A stretch of DNA of 64,000 bases, taken from the NCBI GenBank assembly GCA_033032175.1, contig CM065311.1:2783190-2847189 (forward strand), written 5' to 3'. The notes beneath the pieces were generated by a model. It had not been told where the DNA came from and did not search any database. It was given only the letters and a program-made list of their open reading frames with translations. The DNA is from Saturnia japonica. Lineage: Eukaryota; Arthropoda; Insecta; Lepidoptera; Saturniidae. Within the stretch, counting starts at the first letter, position 1, and every line of letters begins with the position of its first letter. The position numbers and the translations under genes were made by a program. Positions 36,527 to 50,200 of this stretch are shown here, in pieces.

Positions 36527-38890
36527 GTATTGATTTTTATACTATACGTCGTGTGGTGTCAAATTTTTTTTGTCTACATTTTCGTATGTGTTTGTTGAAC
36601 GCGCAATTACTTGAATGCCCCCTTTGTTCTTTGGAATCCTCAATAGTTCCTATCCCGAGTCCTGTCTAGTCCCACTCCTTATCATGTGCCAACGAAGCCC
36701 GTACAGTGTGCATATGGAAGGTCACCGTTTCCCGACACTACCGCTTCAAAAGTTCTTAATATTTCGGTAACTTGTCCCATATCTCGGTACCCGTAGGAAC
36801 ACAAATAATAAATTAAGGTCTTAAAACATTTGAGAAGAATCTTTATTTTTAAGTAGAAACCCGTTTTAAAGTTTTACGGGTCACCTCGTAATGTATTTTT
36901 AAGATTATTAGATTTTATCGTCTTCATTTTGTATTTTAATTAATCGTTTGGTTAACCTAAAAGAAACCGTGATAATAGTTCGTTAAGTGGTTGCATGCGT
37001 GAGTGAACGACATGCGTGAATGATCGGCATCGTGAGGCACAATCCCTTCCTTGAGATATGGGTATGTTGTGTTGAGGGTATGATATAGTTGTATCTTAGG
37101 GGGCGTTTAGTATTACGTACGCAATTTTTTAAAATTATTTTTGACCCTCGGCACTCCCTGTATATGCAAAAATAACAAAAATATGAAAAGCTCCAATCGA
37201 TAAGAGGTAAAAAGCTGTCCTTGTAAGTCGGGGAAGTCGCCGAATTGAACATCGGTACATTTAAGAAAACTGTACTTAGTAGTGTAAAGTGGTTTTGCGA
37301 AAATCCTTTTGAATTTGAAATTTGAAAAAATATTGTTTTGAAAATATTTTCAGCAAAAATAAAAAAAATTGTACTCATTCATCCCACTAGGCCTGCTTAC
37401 GTAATTCTTGAACATCCCCTATACGAATAAAACACGTGATGCATTCTCGATATATATAAATGTTTAGGTTAAATGCGTCGCATGAAGATAAATAATATGT
37501 TGTGTATTATATACATTTTGTTCATTCATTCATTCACCAAATTAATGTTGTGGAAAACAACCTTATTGTCGATATATTTGCATATAACTGATAATATATA
37601 TGAAAAGAACATTTAATAAAATTCATCACCTTGGAAATGTTTGCTTGGAACATAATGTTATTCGTTGTTCAATTGTTAAATTACATATTGTGAAATTATT
37701 GTATGACAATAATTGCTATATAAATATGTAAGCCGTTTTTTTTGTGATTAAAATTTCCTTTATGTAATATGCACAAATTATATTTTTAAAACATGTGTTA
37801 AGTACTTACTTTTGTTTTAGTGAAGGTGTATCGACAATGACTGGTTACCATTTAACCATAACGAAATAAAATAGTTATGTTTTTGAAAAAATATATTTAT
37901 TTATATAATATTAACTTAATTTACAAATCTATATGTATTATATATTATTACAAATTTTGTAATATTCATTAAAGTAATGTACAATTTTGCAAGGTCGGCA
38001 TGTATCCCTTGCACACGTAAATTGTTATTATATCAGTGAAAATATATCTAATAACCATAAATTTTTAATACGTCCTTCGTATGTGACGGAATTACATAAC
38101 TGCAGTTATAAAATTTATTAATACTTTGTAACTTCTGTAAACAAAACTGAAACTTGTGATTATGAAAATATAATCACGTATAACATTAGTGTAATAATGA
38201 CGATGTTAGTAATATTCTAGTGACGTGAACCGGTACGAAACTCCTCATTAATTGAGTACAGTACAGATGACATTAGAAACGTAAAACAGACAATACCTTT
38301 AACAAGGCCTAAATTTTTCGGCTACTATTTCCAAAGTAAAAAAATTTTAATAAATTTATTTTCAGCATTGTGTTTTGACGTACTTTTCTATTTTATTGTC
38401 TGTACTCATGGTATTTTTCCATGTCACGATAATTTTAACTTTTAACACGGTCGAGAATTAGTAAGCCACGTAATAATGTTGTGTGTGAGATTTGGTTGTA
38501 ACACTTCACAATAGACATTCTGTTATGGTACCTACATTTCGTTAATAAAAGCACTCATTGTTCGATAACTGTCTCCTTTATTTATCTCTTAATATTTTTA
38601 TTTACTAAAGAAAACAATTGAAGAGCGCTGGGGTAAAACATATTTATGATCTTTATAAAATTTTAAGATTGTCATAAATATACTATGATGATGAAGATGA
38701 TCGCGCCCGTACCAACTTCTTCTCTACTTAACAAAATTGTACAGCCAGCTACAATTTTTTTTAAATATGTGAAATCCTTAGCACCTCTGTGATTTGAAAC
38801 TTGATGAAACGAATAAAGCGATACTAAAAAGACAAACGCACATCTATAGGATTATAACGCATGTGAACTGTTTTTTTAAATTAGAAATAC
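36527..38890. other. Intergenic AT-rich stretch, no gene seen
   Basis: The minus frame 36983-37378 (131 codons) is AT-biased, rich in F, I and S and lacks domains. A repeat of about 40 bases with core TGTGATTTGAAACTTGATGA (about 38780-38822) recurs near 55640-55680. Confidence 0.35.
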
Positions 38891-38894
38891 AAAA

Positions 38895-39560
38895 TTAATC
38901 TTTTAATAGTTCACGTTGCGACGCGACGGTCGCACAAACCAACCCAAAAACTTCTGCATCAAGTTCAATTTTGAGTGGATTAATCGTAAAACAGACTGTA
39001 CGTCCAAGGTCACATCGCAGGTCCGTTGAAATAGTCGTCGACCCTTGCGACACAAACATCGGATAACGGTGCGCGATAGACCATGCAGCGGACGCGCATT
39101 CCTGGTCATCAACCATAGTCTTCTCAGCGACCTTGGCACAGCACACTGCACTTTGGCTGGTCAGCAAGCAGAGACGCACTTCTTTCTTCGTAGACGCAGC
39201 AGCCAGCCACTCCGACTGACTGAAGCATTCTTGCAGAATCACCCCGACTCACTGGGGCTCACCGCAAACAGTTCCGACTCACTGGAACATTCCACTGGCT
39301 CGGCAAGCATCACAAGATGTATGGACGACTCAATCTGCTATCGACCTCCGGTTTCGGAGGAGAGACATCTATCCTCGCCATAACTAACGCATCCTACATA
39401 GAGACACCTATCTCGTCACATACGACGCATCCTACATCGCGATATTAAAATTAACCGAACAATTGAGTATATATTAATATACAAGAATCCGACAATAACC
39501 GGCCGCTACCCGCCATACACAACACCCGTCTGGTCGGAGGATCCTCCTTTTTAATGTGGA
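38895..39560. other. GC-rich block of unknown origin
   Basis: Composition shifts abruptly to GC-rich with overlapping open frames in three registers (minus 38895-39242, minus 38903-39151, plus 39045-39383). Short direct repeats such as CCGACTCACTGG (39243, 39271) and 'CGCATCCTACAT' (39388, 39426) occur. It looks like an inserted element, perhaps a retrotransposon remnant, but no domain was recognised. Confidence 0.35.
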
Positions 39561-39629
39561 GGTGGTAATAATCGCCCCTAAAACATCGTTCTTTTCACAA
39601 AATAGAAAACTTAAAATATCGCGTTATTT

Positions 39630-40280
39630 ACGAATATGAGTTCCACCATGGCATCAGCGCTGCAGAAACAGCTCGAAGAATTAATGATGTATATGGGGGA
39701 GCTACTGTAAAAAAAACATGGTACGTTTTTGGTTGGAACGTTTTCGTTCTGGAAATTTTGACCTAAGAAACAAACCCCGTGGACGGCCGGAGACCCTAGT
39801 TGATAAAGAAGAATTAAAGGTGATCGTGAAAGCGGATTCATTGCAAACCACGTCAGAGTTAACGGCAGGCTTCGGTGCCTGTGATAAAACAATTTTAATT
39901 CACTTGAAATGAAATGGAAAAGTGAAAAAGCTCGAGAAATGGGTACCGCATGAATTGAATGAAGCACACTAACAAAAACTCGCATTGAGTGCTGCGTTAC
40001 ATTACTCAACCGTCACAATAACGAGGGAATTTTGAATCATATTAAATAAATATCATTTGTGACGAAAAATGGATCCTTTACGACAATCGTAAACACCCAT
40101 CACAGTGGTTGAACCTAGGAGAACCGGCCGAATTCTGTCCCAAGCGAAAGTTGACTCAGAAAAAGGTACTGGTGACTGGTCACACACTACAGCTTCCTTA
40201 GATTTGGCCAGACGATAACGACAGATCTGTATTGTCAACAATTGCAAATCATGATGGATAAGCCAGCCGTTAAACAACTG
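39630..40280 (+). pseudogene. Mariner transposase relic
   Basis: Mariner-type pieces over shifting frames: 'EYEFHHGISAAETARRINDV' and YGGATVKKTW (helix-turn-helix, 39633-39722), 'RFWLERFRSGNFDL' and 'KPRGRP' (39723-39790), then 'DEKWILYDNRKHPSQWL' (about 40064-40112), which carries the first catalytic Asp region DEKWI.YDN. Several stops and frame changes; the last third with the other catalytic residues was not found. TIRs were not identified. Confidence 0.75.
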
Positions 40281-40439
40281 AGACAGGTCAATCTCTTTAG
40301 CGCACTGCTACTTCAGGACTACGCTAGACCGTTTTACTTTTTCCATATAAAACGCTGATTTCATATGTAAGGACCTAATATTATGTTACTACTCGATTTT
40401 ACAGACTGTCCTATGAAAATACACCACACATACTTTCAT

Positions 40440-40830
40440 TTACAGAGTATTTACGTATACTTTTTAATTATCGCGCAAGCGGTACCGCCAAGAAGCTTAT
40501 AAACCCAAGGTACCGCAGAGCGCGTGACGTCATACGTAGGATCAGTACCTACTAAATAACCGAAGAAAACTTTTCGATGTCAGCATAACGGACCAAATTG
40601 GTTGGGTAATGTTTATACACGAATAACGTCATGCGCTATTAATTGTTATTAGTATTTTGTTAGACATGAAGAACAGTACAAAATATTCGATCATAATTAT
40701 TAATTTCAAAATATAAATCAATATTATTTCACAAAAAAATTGGTTGAATGATGATTATTTTCAACTAAGTATTATACTTTTTTGTGATTGCTGTCCGGTT
40801 GCCTGTTTGCCATAGTTATTGTTTTTGCGA
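40440..40830 (+). repeat. Dispersed repeat family 2, second copy
   Basis: 'CTTTTTAATTATCGCGCAAG', GCGCGTGACGTCAT, 'GGTTGGGTAATGTTTATAC', GACATGAAGAACAGTACAAAATATTCGA-like sequence and 'GATTGCTGTCCGGTTGCCTG' follow the copy at 25130-25510 in the same order and orientation. Confidence 0.7.
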
Positions 40831-41270
40831 TCGTACATTTTTACTATTAAAGTTGTATGCAAAGCAAGATGGTTTGGCAATTATCCTATTATTAATTTAA
40901 AATGTAGAAGTACATACACCAAAAAGACAAAATAAGTTTTACTTATGCAATGACAGTCATTTAGACTTTAATTCCTAAAGATTATACATAGTTTCTTTAC
41001 TTGCTTACGTTTTACAAGACAATAAACGTTTTCCTTTTTTGGCATGGGTGTTTCGTTATTTTTTTTTTTAATCAATTTTGTGGGCCCTCGTCGATGCTCA
41101 TGTTGTTCTCCCTTGAATCGGCCCTGCATTTAAATATTGATCCCGGTAACGTAACTTTGGTATGTTAAATTATTTACTCGCTTCGTGAGATCCTACATTT
41201 TCTACAACACAAGTCAAATAATAATCATATTATTATAATGTTTTGTATGAAAATAATCATAATGTACCTA
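40831..41270. other. Spacer downstream of the DM-domain gene
   Basis: AT-rich DNA between repeat family 2 and the Dmrt stop codon. It should contain the 3' UTR of that minus-strand gene. No feature beyond this was recognised. Confidence 0.3.
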
Positions 41271-44200
41271 CTATTGTACGCCGATTATGGACTCAATGGA
41301 AAAAGATAACTTTTGACGTCTCGGTTCTGAGGGTACAGGGGCATACGTTGTAAGCAGTGCAGCCAACAAGTTCCTGCAGAGAAGTGCAGCCGGCGGACCA
41401 GGTGGTGGGGGGAAAGGAATCGGTACTGCTATACCTCTATCTAGCTCGGCGTCTGCGAATGCTCGCCGTCTTCGCACTCGTTCGCTCCAAACTGGATCGT
41501 TTGCAAACAGTCTGTCGTTACCTTTAAATGGTTTGAAAAGCTATTTTAATTTATCAATTTGATAAAATTTATTCACTACCTGCGCTCGCGTGGACTACAA
41601 TATGCCATCGATCGGACACACGCGCAAACCGTGCTCCCGGATATTTTAATAACGAAAAAGCTTGTTGCGGGCAATGATATTTTATAAGTAGATACGGCAT
41701 TGATGCTCTTTACATACCATCGTAAATGGTGGGTAATTGCCCTCAGTTTATTTCCGACCTGGTAATGGCGTGAGCGAGATGAAACTTTTATCCTTTTTTG
41801 ACCACAGAGTTTCCGCCTTACGCTACGATTTCCTATCTGTTTTATTTGTTGTTCTTGATAACACGTTTATTTGCAGAATTGATTTTTATTTGCACGGAGT
41901 CATAATTCTTATTGTAAAGTAAAAGTTGTCTAAGGAGTACCTTATAAAAATAAAAATAAAAATAAACATTTTAAAAAGTGATTTTTTGTTATAGGTACCT
42001 ACCTACCTACTCAGGTAGGTAATTTTTGAAATTTTTGTCAGTCTGTTTGTTCCGGGTAATCTCCGAAACGGTTGAACCGATTATGACGCGACTTTCACTG
42101 GCAGATAGCTGATTTTATGAGTACACTAGCTGTGCCCGTGACTTTGCTCACGTGGACTACAGAATGCCCGTGCGAATCCTGCTCCCCCGCTCCCGGCTAT
42201 TTTAAAGACAAAAATGCTTATTGTGGGTGTTCCTTAGAAGATAGATGTATACTTTCCCGGACTTTTTTGTAGGTACATATTTTTAATGCCTATGATTATG
42301 TAGTACATTAATTTGCTATATCTGTATTGAATTGATTCAATAGATAGCCCGAATTGATTCAACATGATCAGTTTTTTTTATTTGTGCGGAACCCTAATTA
42401 TTTTTCTAGAATAAAAGTAGCCTAAGTTACTCCCTATATCATCAGTTATCTATCAGTGAAAGTTTCGTCAAAATCGATCCAACCGTTTCGGAGATTATCC
42501 GGAACAATCAGACAGACAGACCAAAAAATTTAAAAATGGGCTTTTTGTTATAGGTGTCGTATATACTTTCATAAATGTATATAGTAAAAAACTATTATTT
42601 TGACATTACAAACAGACACTTCAATTTTATTAATTTTATACATAACTTAGGCTACTTTTATTTTAGAAAAATATGGTTTCGCGCAAATAAATTAAAATAA
42701 TACGAAGAGTAGGTACGAAGTAGTAGGTGAATCAATTCGGGCGCTTAAATGGCTTATGCTTAGTTAACCATAAGAGATATATCAAATTAATGTACAACAT
42801 AATTGTAGATTATAAAAAGGCCTACAAAAGTCAGTAGGATAGTCATCTGCTAAGGATCACCCACAATAAACATTTCGGTTTTTAAAATAACCGGGAGCGG
42901 TGGCACGCGGGTGTGCTCGATGGAAGCGACGTGACGGCCGCGGCATTCTGTAATCCATGCGAGCGCAGCTGCGGGCACAGCTAGTTAAGAATAAATTCAG
43001 GCATGTACTTATATATTTTTTTAGATTAAAAAAGGTTAAGTAATATAGTCATTGTATACAATAAACTATTTTGTTTATAAAACGCGTAATTATATATAGG
43101 TATACTACCTACTAATATTATGTTATTTCGTGCTGTATTTATATGACATATAATTTATCCGTTTCATGACATCCTTCATCTTCTACACTAGTGAAATATC
43201 AATCATTGTAAAATGATTAGGAACCCACGCCGACCTACACGGTGCCGCGGTGTCCGCATCATTGTATTGTTATTCCCTTGAATATTATGTTATAATACCA
43301 GAAACATCGACTACGTATCTCGGAAACTGATGCATAACATAAATAACGTAAATATTTTAGTCGCTAAAACTATAAAATGTGACATGACATAAAGTACCTA
43401 CTTTACACAAAATATTAAAGTGACTCGCTAAATGCAGGTGAATAAATAGTTTGAAATGGTAATAAAATAAAATTATGATATATGTTTCTGGCAGCCGCTG
43501 TGCTATCACTATCAGTCCTGGACGGAAGACATGTTTACAGTCAACTGTATGACTGTAACTCGACACCGGCACAAAGAGCCGCCCGCGCCTACACGTTCTC
43601 TTGTAAAACAATCTTCACACTTTTTTAGTACCACATAAAAATAGTTTAAAAGAAATTTTTGTCTTTTTTTTAATGTTTTAATAGACAGTGAAATGTAGCC
43701 GAGTGTTAGATGACAGCTTTTGTTCTGTAATGAAGCGGGGACATTTTCAACAGTCGCTTAAACTTTTTACTGCCTTGTGGTGATCTATTTTAGATTTTTT
43801 AAAAGTCAAATCAAAATCTCGTGATATTACGCATCAGTTGAAACATGTTTTGTAGATTTGACGAACAAAGAGCCGGTTATATATATTAAAATTACTTAGA
43901 TAACTACTACATTTTTAAATCAATGTTTAATTATTATCATTACTTATTAAAGGTTTAACGTGTGGTCACAATCTCGCTCTTTGTTAGTTAAATGATGATG
44001 TGGCCCAAGATGGTTACACATTAAGCCTAGAGGGAGGACTGGCTCTCAAGTGGAGCTACCGGAACACACACCTATAGGTGTTTAGCGACTGATTTTAGAC
44101 TTGAATGTGGTAGCTTGCTAGGTGGACATTAAAATGCAATACCACCATTCTATGATATCTTAACGATGTTTTATTTCATCGAAAGTTCAGGCTCATTCTA

Positions 44201-47200
44201 TGAATTCGAACTCACATCGATGTGTGTGTGTGTCCGTACACACTACCACTAAGCCATCATTGCTTAAATGTTTTAAATATATTTATAATTCATAAATAAC
44301 ACTCATAAATGTGTTTTTACATTATATAAATACGTATTATATTGTTTATTACTTAACATTAATGATGTATCTAATTATTATAGTTCACTAAATCTATACA
44401 ATTAATAACATTGAAGTTTCTGTTTGTTCCGGGTAATCTTCGAAACGGTTGGACCGATTTTGACGGGACTTTCACTGGCAGATAGCTGATTTTATAGGGA
44501 TTAACTTAGGCCACTTTTATTAAAAAAAAAGAATTAGAGTTCCGCACAAATTTAAAAAACTGGTCATAGTGAATCAATTCGGGCGTTTAAATGACTTACG
44601 CTGAGTAAACCATAAGAGATATAGCAAATTAATGTACTAATTAATTGTGGACAGCGAGAGTATATATCTATCTTTTATGGAACACCCACAATAAGTATTT
44701 TTGTCTCTAAAATAGCCGGGAGCGGGGAAATAAGATTCGGATGGGCATTCTGTAGTACACGTGAGCGAAGCCGCGGGTTCTGCTAGTAATAAATAATATG
44801 AAGAGCGAAAAAGAAAATATTACATACTGAATGTCTATTGCAGTTGATAAATCTAACTATACGTTCGATTTATTACCTTATGTATTTAAATTATTATTTA
44901 AAACAAAAGCAGACAGGCACGCCGATATGCCGATGGTCTAAAATAAAACTATAAAGACAGTTCGTTTACAAAATATACAATTTTAACTCTCTCTCAATGT
45001 TCCAAAACAAATATTTATCCAGCTAATTCGCATTTAGCGTTTCATGGATGAGAAACGAAACACTCGACAGTGTCAGCTCGGTTACAACAATAACAACCGA
45101 CAAAGTGGTGCCTGCCGCCTGGTGCACACTTTGTGATCACTGTCACTGTAATCTGTATTATATTAACAATTTAAATTAGATGAATAACTTTAGGATCTTT
45201 TAGGATATTACATCTTAAAAGGGAAAACTTGCACAATTACCTAGTTATACTTATCATAATTATTTAGGTAGGTAAATGGAAATTAAATTAAATTGATTTA
45301 CGATCCCATCGCTAGGAATACCCCGGGTTATTACCCGATTTTAATAACTTGTTAATAATTTCGTCTACAAGTAATTTCTTCTATTAGAAATGTAAAGAAG
45401 AAGAATTATTGGTCATTAAAATAATTACTTCTATTTTTCGTCTGTTGATTGACTATCTGCTCTAGGTATTATAATAAAGAGATAACGTTCATGAGCTTGT
45501 ATTCCGTCCGATCCTAACGTACAGCGTATTGGCCCTTTTGGCGAAATCAAACTTTAGCCCCTTGCAAACTTACCCATGGTATTAAATAGAATGAATGATA
45601 TTAAATTACCGTATGCTGTCGGATGCCCAGAATAGTTTCTAGACATTTGTATACACCTCAGTCGAGCACGGTAGGCTCGCTTGCGTGCTGCCAGCGCGGC
45701 CGCTTCGCCGTCACGGGCCTCCGTCGCACCAGCACCTTGTTGCCTACGTAGCGCCACCTGCACACATAAAATCGTTTTTCATATCACCTCTACCCATGAG
45801 CGTAGATATAGTTCACACATGGGAAAGGCGTCCTAAAATACTCATAGGTAAACATTTCTTTGCCCATGACGTCTCACCATAAAAAGCAGTGTTTTAAACG
45901 ATAGTAAAACCAATCGATTGAAAATCATAGTTTAGTTTATTTTATACACTTGCAAACTAAAGTACAGCCAGCCTGATGGTGATTGGTCACCCTAATCTAT
46001 GGCCGCTTGTAAGTCAAGGGGTTGCACTGGCGTGTTGCCGACCTTGAAACCCCCCATGGAGCTGTGGAAACTACTCATCACAGGAACACAACACAAGGCA
46101 GCGATCTTCTATAGAGTGGAGGTATTTTACCAATCGGGCTGCCCCAAGTAGAGAGAAATCTATAAAATTAATAAAATTTAAGTGCCTATTTGTAATGTCA
46201 AAATAACAGTTTTTTACTAAATGCATATGAAAGTGTATACGATACTTATAACAAACAGCCCATTTTTTAAATTTTATTTTGTTTGTCTGTCTGTTTGTAC
46301 CGGGTAATCTCCGAAACGGTTGGACCGATTTTTATGGGGGCTTTCACTGATAGATAGCTTATGATATAGGCAGTAATTTAGGCTACTTTTATTTTAAAAA
46401 AAGAATTACGGTTCCGCACAAATAAAAAAACTGGTCATGATGAATCAATTCGGGCGCTTAAATGGCTTATGCTGACTAAAACATTAGAGATATAGCAAAT
46501 TAATGTACTACATAATTAATGGCATTAAAAAGACCTAAAAAAAAGTCCGGGAGAGTATATATATGTATCTTCTAAGGAACACCCACAATAAGCATTTTTC
46601 TCTTTAAAATAGCTAGGAGCGGGGGAGCAAGATTCGCGCGGGCATTCTTTAGTCCACGTGAGCGAAACCACGGGCACAGCTAGTCTCCAAATAACTGGTT
46701 TCCCTATCTGTCTTAAAAAGCTATATTATTCAGCTTCTTGCCACAAATTTACCTACTATAGGTATCTATACTAATATTATAAATACGAAAGTAACTCTGT
46801 CAGTCCGTCTGTCTGCTACGTTATCACACCTAAATCGCTGAACCAATTTTGATGAACTTTGGTACAGAGATAGATTGGACCTTGGGAAAGGACATAGGCT
46901 ACTTTTTGTTGCGAAAATAAAACTTTAAGGGAATAAAATAGGAAATTAAAGTTTGTAAGAAGAAAATATGGGAACACCAATGCGCATGTGCGCAATGTTA
47001 AATGACATTGGTTTCCACGCCAACTGGTTTGTTGATTTATTGACATTGTTATACTTAATAAGAAATGTATTGTATTTCTAATACTTACCTACCTATGAAA
47101 TTATAGTCCAGTATTCTTTTTAAGATTGACTGGAGTGTTTTTAAACTCTTTAACTACTCAGTACAACATAATTATTACTTTACTTTATGATTTAAACGTG

Positions 47201-50200
47201 ATGTGCGCTTTCGACCGCGGCTCGCGGGATTTTATATAGGTATTCTAAACAATATACCTAATGTAAATTATCTGCATTACACAGTTTTGCTACAAGCGAA
47301 TTATTTCATTAAGTTATCCCTATATAGCAGGGTGGTAGGGATCGTGACCACCATACATACACATACATATTTATAAACCCATCTATAATTTTTTTTTGTT
47401 TATCGTGTTCCGAAATCAACCGGTGCATATGCAGTAATAAAGCTGGGTGTTAGGGATCTCCACCACCTTACACATAGTGACAAACTCATATATGATTTAC
47501 TTTTGGTTTGTCGTGTTCCGTGATCTGATTTGATAAGATCAGCCTATATAGTAGGTAAATTTGTGGCATGAACACAAAATGTTACTGCATATTATCATTT
47601 CAGCGTAGACTAAGGAGGGGTTTAGGCCTAGGCCCTTTAAGCACTTTCCTTAATTTACATGTATCAAACAACTACACTTTTTTCTGACTGACTACTTTTA
47701 GCCTTAGAAACTAGAGCCTCTGACGGCTTTTATAGCTTTACCGCAGCTAGGGGCGAGCGCTTAAGACACTCAGCCGCAAAAGCGTGGGCTGTTAAAGCAA
47801 GGGCAAGGGTGCTAAAGTGGCCGGGCCTTGGATTGGGCTATTGCCTCCATTGCAATAAAGTCGCGAACTGACTAATTCCCTATTCGTAGAAAATTCCAGC
47901 TAGACTAACATATACATATATACATGTTTCTGTGAGAGGAAGGAAGGAACATGTGTATTATTGTATTTAGTCATCTGAAATTATGGTCTACACAAACTAG
48001 CGTTAAAAGAAGAAAAGGTCCAGTACAGAACCTATGTACCTGTGTGATGTGCTCGTATGTATGAAAATATAGTGTGTAATGAAGTATGTGGTAGCTAGAG
48101 ATTACAAGTGCAGTGTCAACTGTATCGCGCGAGCAGCTGCAAGACTCAAGGGTTCCACAACGAGGGAACAGATCTAGGCTTGAGTTGCCGCAAGAGAGGG
48201 AGGACGTGACGGGTGAGCGGGAGCGAAGTTAGCCCCCCGTCCCCATGCGGAGGGAACGGTGGTTTCGCGGGCGTTACAACTACACTGAATCTAATAATAC
48301 CTAAGTAACAATACAAGCTAAGAACGACTACGGACACCGAGAGACATTATCTTGATTCATGAGCAGGTATTAATTACTCATATAATGTATACTAGTACAA
48401 GGTGTCCAGAAAGGGTATCGGGTATTTGTAAGTTCAATGAAACAAAAATTATTTGTATGCAATAAAAAAGTTTATTGTTTATTATTAGCTTATGAATTGG
48501 AGAATTATTTGGAAAAGATGATGTTATCCAAATGATGACCGTTACGTTGCTGGCACTCTTCTAAACGGAAACGAAGATTGGCGATAACACGTTGACACAT
48601 AGCTATCGATATTGCTGCCATTTCTGACCTGATGTTTTGCTTTAACTGGGTTAGATTCGTCGGATTGTTTTGATAAACCTTACTTTTAAGGTATCCCCAT
48701 TCAAAATAGTCAAGCGGGCTAAGGTCGGGGCTTCTGGGAGGCCAGTTGATGTTACCCCTTCGCGAAATGACTTTATTAGGGAATAATTCGTTAACAACTT
48801 CCATTGACTCATTTGAGGTATGAGGTATATCATGTTTTCGTCTCGGATTCTCCACTGCCCAGTACCGATAATTCTGCTAATTAACATGACCATTCAGGTG
48901 AAAATTTGCTTCGTCACTGAACAGTATGTTGTTAAAGTTGTTAAATCGCTGCAGCATTTCGTTCGCAAAATTCAGTCGATTAGCATAGTCCGTATCCTTT
49001 AATTCTTGAACCAATTGAATTTTATAGGCTTTTAGATGTAAGTCTTTCTTTAAAATCGAATGTAAAGACGATTTTTTGATGTTCAACGCTTGGCTTCGCT
49101 TTCGGATGGATAAAGACGGATTTTGACGAACCGACGCCTCAACTTCTTCAATTGTTTCTTCATCGCGAACTGAACGAGGACGACCAGAGTTTTGAATTTT
49201 AACTGTCGCACCTGTATTCTCGAACATCCTGATCCATTTCTTAATGCTATCGTCACTTGGCGCGTGGCGTGTACGATATTCCGCACGATAGAGACGTTGA
49301 GCAGTCACTATTGAATCACCATTACGATAAAACGCTCGTACGCAAAATGCGCGATGCGTCCCCGAGTACTGTTTCATCGTGACTAAAACTCCACAAAATG
49401 GCGGACGCCACGAACCCCTTCCCGCATCCTTTAGACGCCCCGTTTCGAATATGGCGCGAAAACAAATACCCGATACCCTTTCTGGACACCTTGTACTAGG
49501 TAGGTAGCTACCTATAGCAAAAAACAATTCGGTTTATACTTCGGATATAAAGCTCGTTCCTATCCTGTCTCTCTGACCATGAGTTACATTAAGAGAACCT
49601 CACAAAATGCGTTTGATTTCATCGATGAAACATACCTTCATTTTAAAGTTAATTTAAAGACACTGTAAATAAGTAGTAGATATCAATGAAGAGAAAATTT
49701 TAAAATGTTTGTACTGTAGGGGAGACCGAGGTGTTTTGAAACAAAGATGATTTCAAACAACACTGATTTCGTGGAACTAAAGACTGTTAGCGAGTTGGCA
49801 TTGTCGCATAGAAACTCCTACCCACCGCCCGCAGGCCCCTCAGTACTCATTATGACGCTGAGTGTACGGTGTGTCGTTTTTGATTCCACGCCATGAAAAT
49901 CGCAAAAAGTAAGTATTCAACGTTTTTTTTAAATGCCTTTATTTGGATAATGATTCTGTATTTTAGTACGTGTGACATGCTTCGAAGGTTTATTAACTAA
50001 CGTTTACATATATAGTATTGTTACATGGCATTTCTTTGTGTTTTGCTTCTAGATTTGTAGTTGAACAGAAATTGGAACGATTTTTTACTGAGGAGATTTG
50101 AAACAGACTGTTTCAACTCACCTCGTTTAAGTTTTGTATGACTGATTTGCGGTGATCTGAATCTTATTTGTTTATTTTTTTTAGCATACCTACTAATTAC

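Noticed and set aside
36983..37378. 131-codon minus-strand frame
   Set aside because: Low-complexity F/I/S composition, no domain, no splice context; likely chance in AT-rich DNA.
45685..45882. Plus-strand frame opposite Dmrt exon 2
   Set aside because: Antisense shadow of the exon carrying VALRRQQ.
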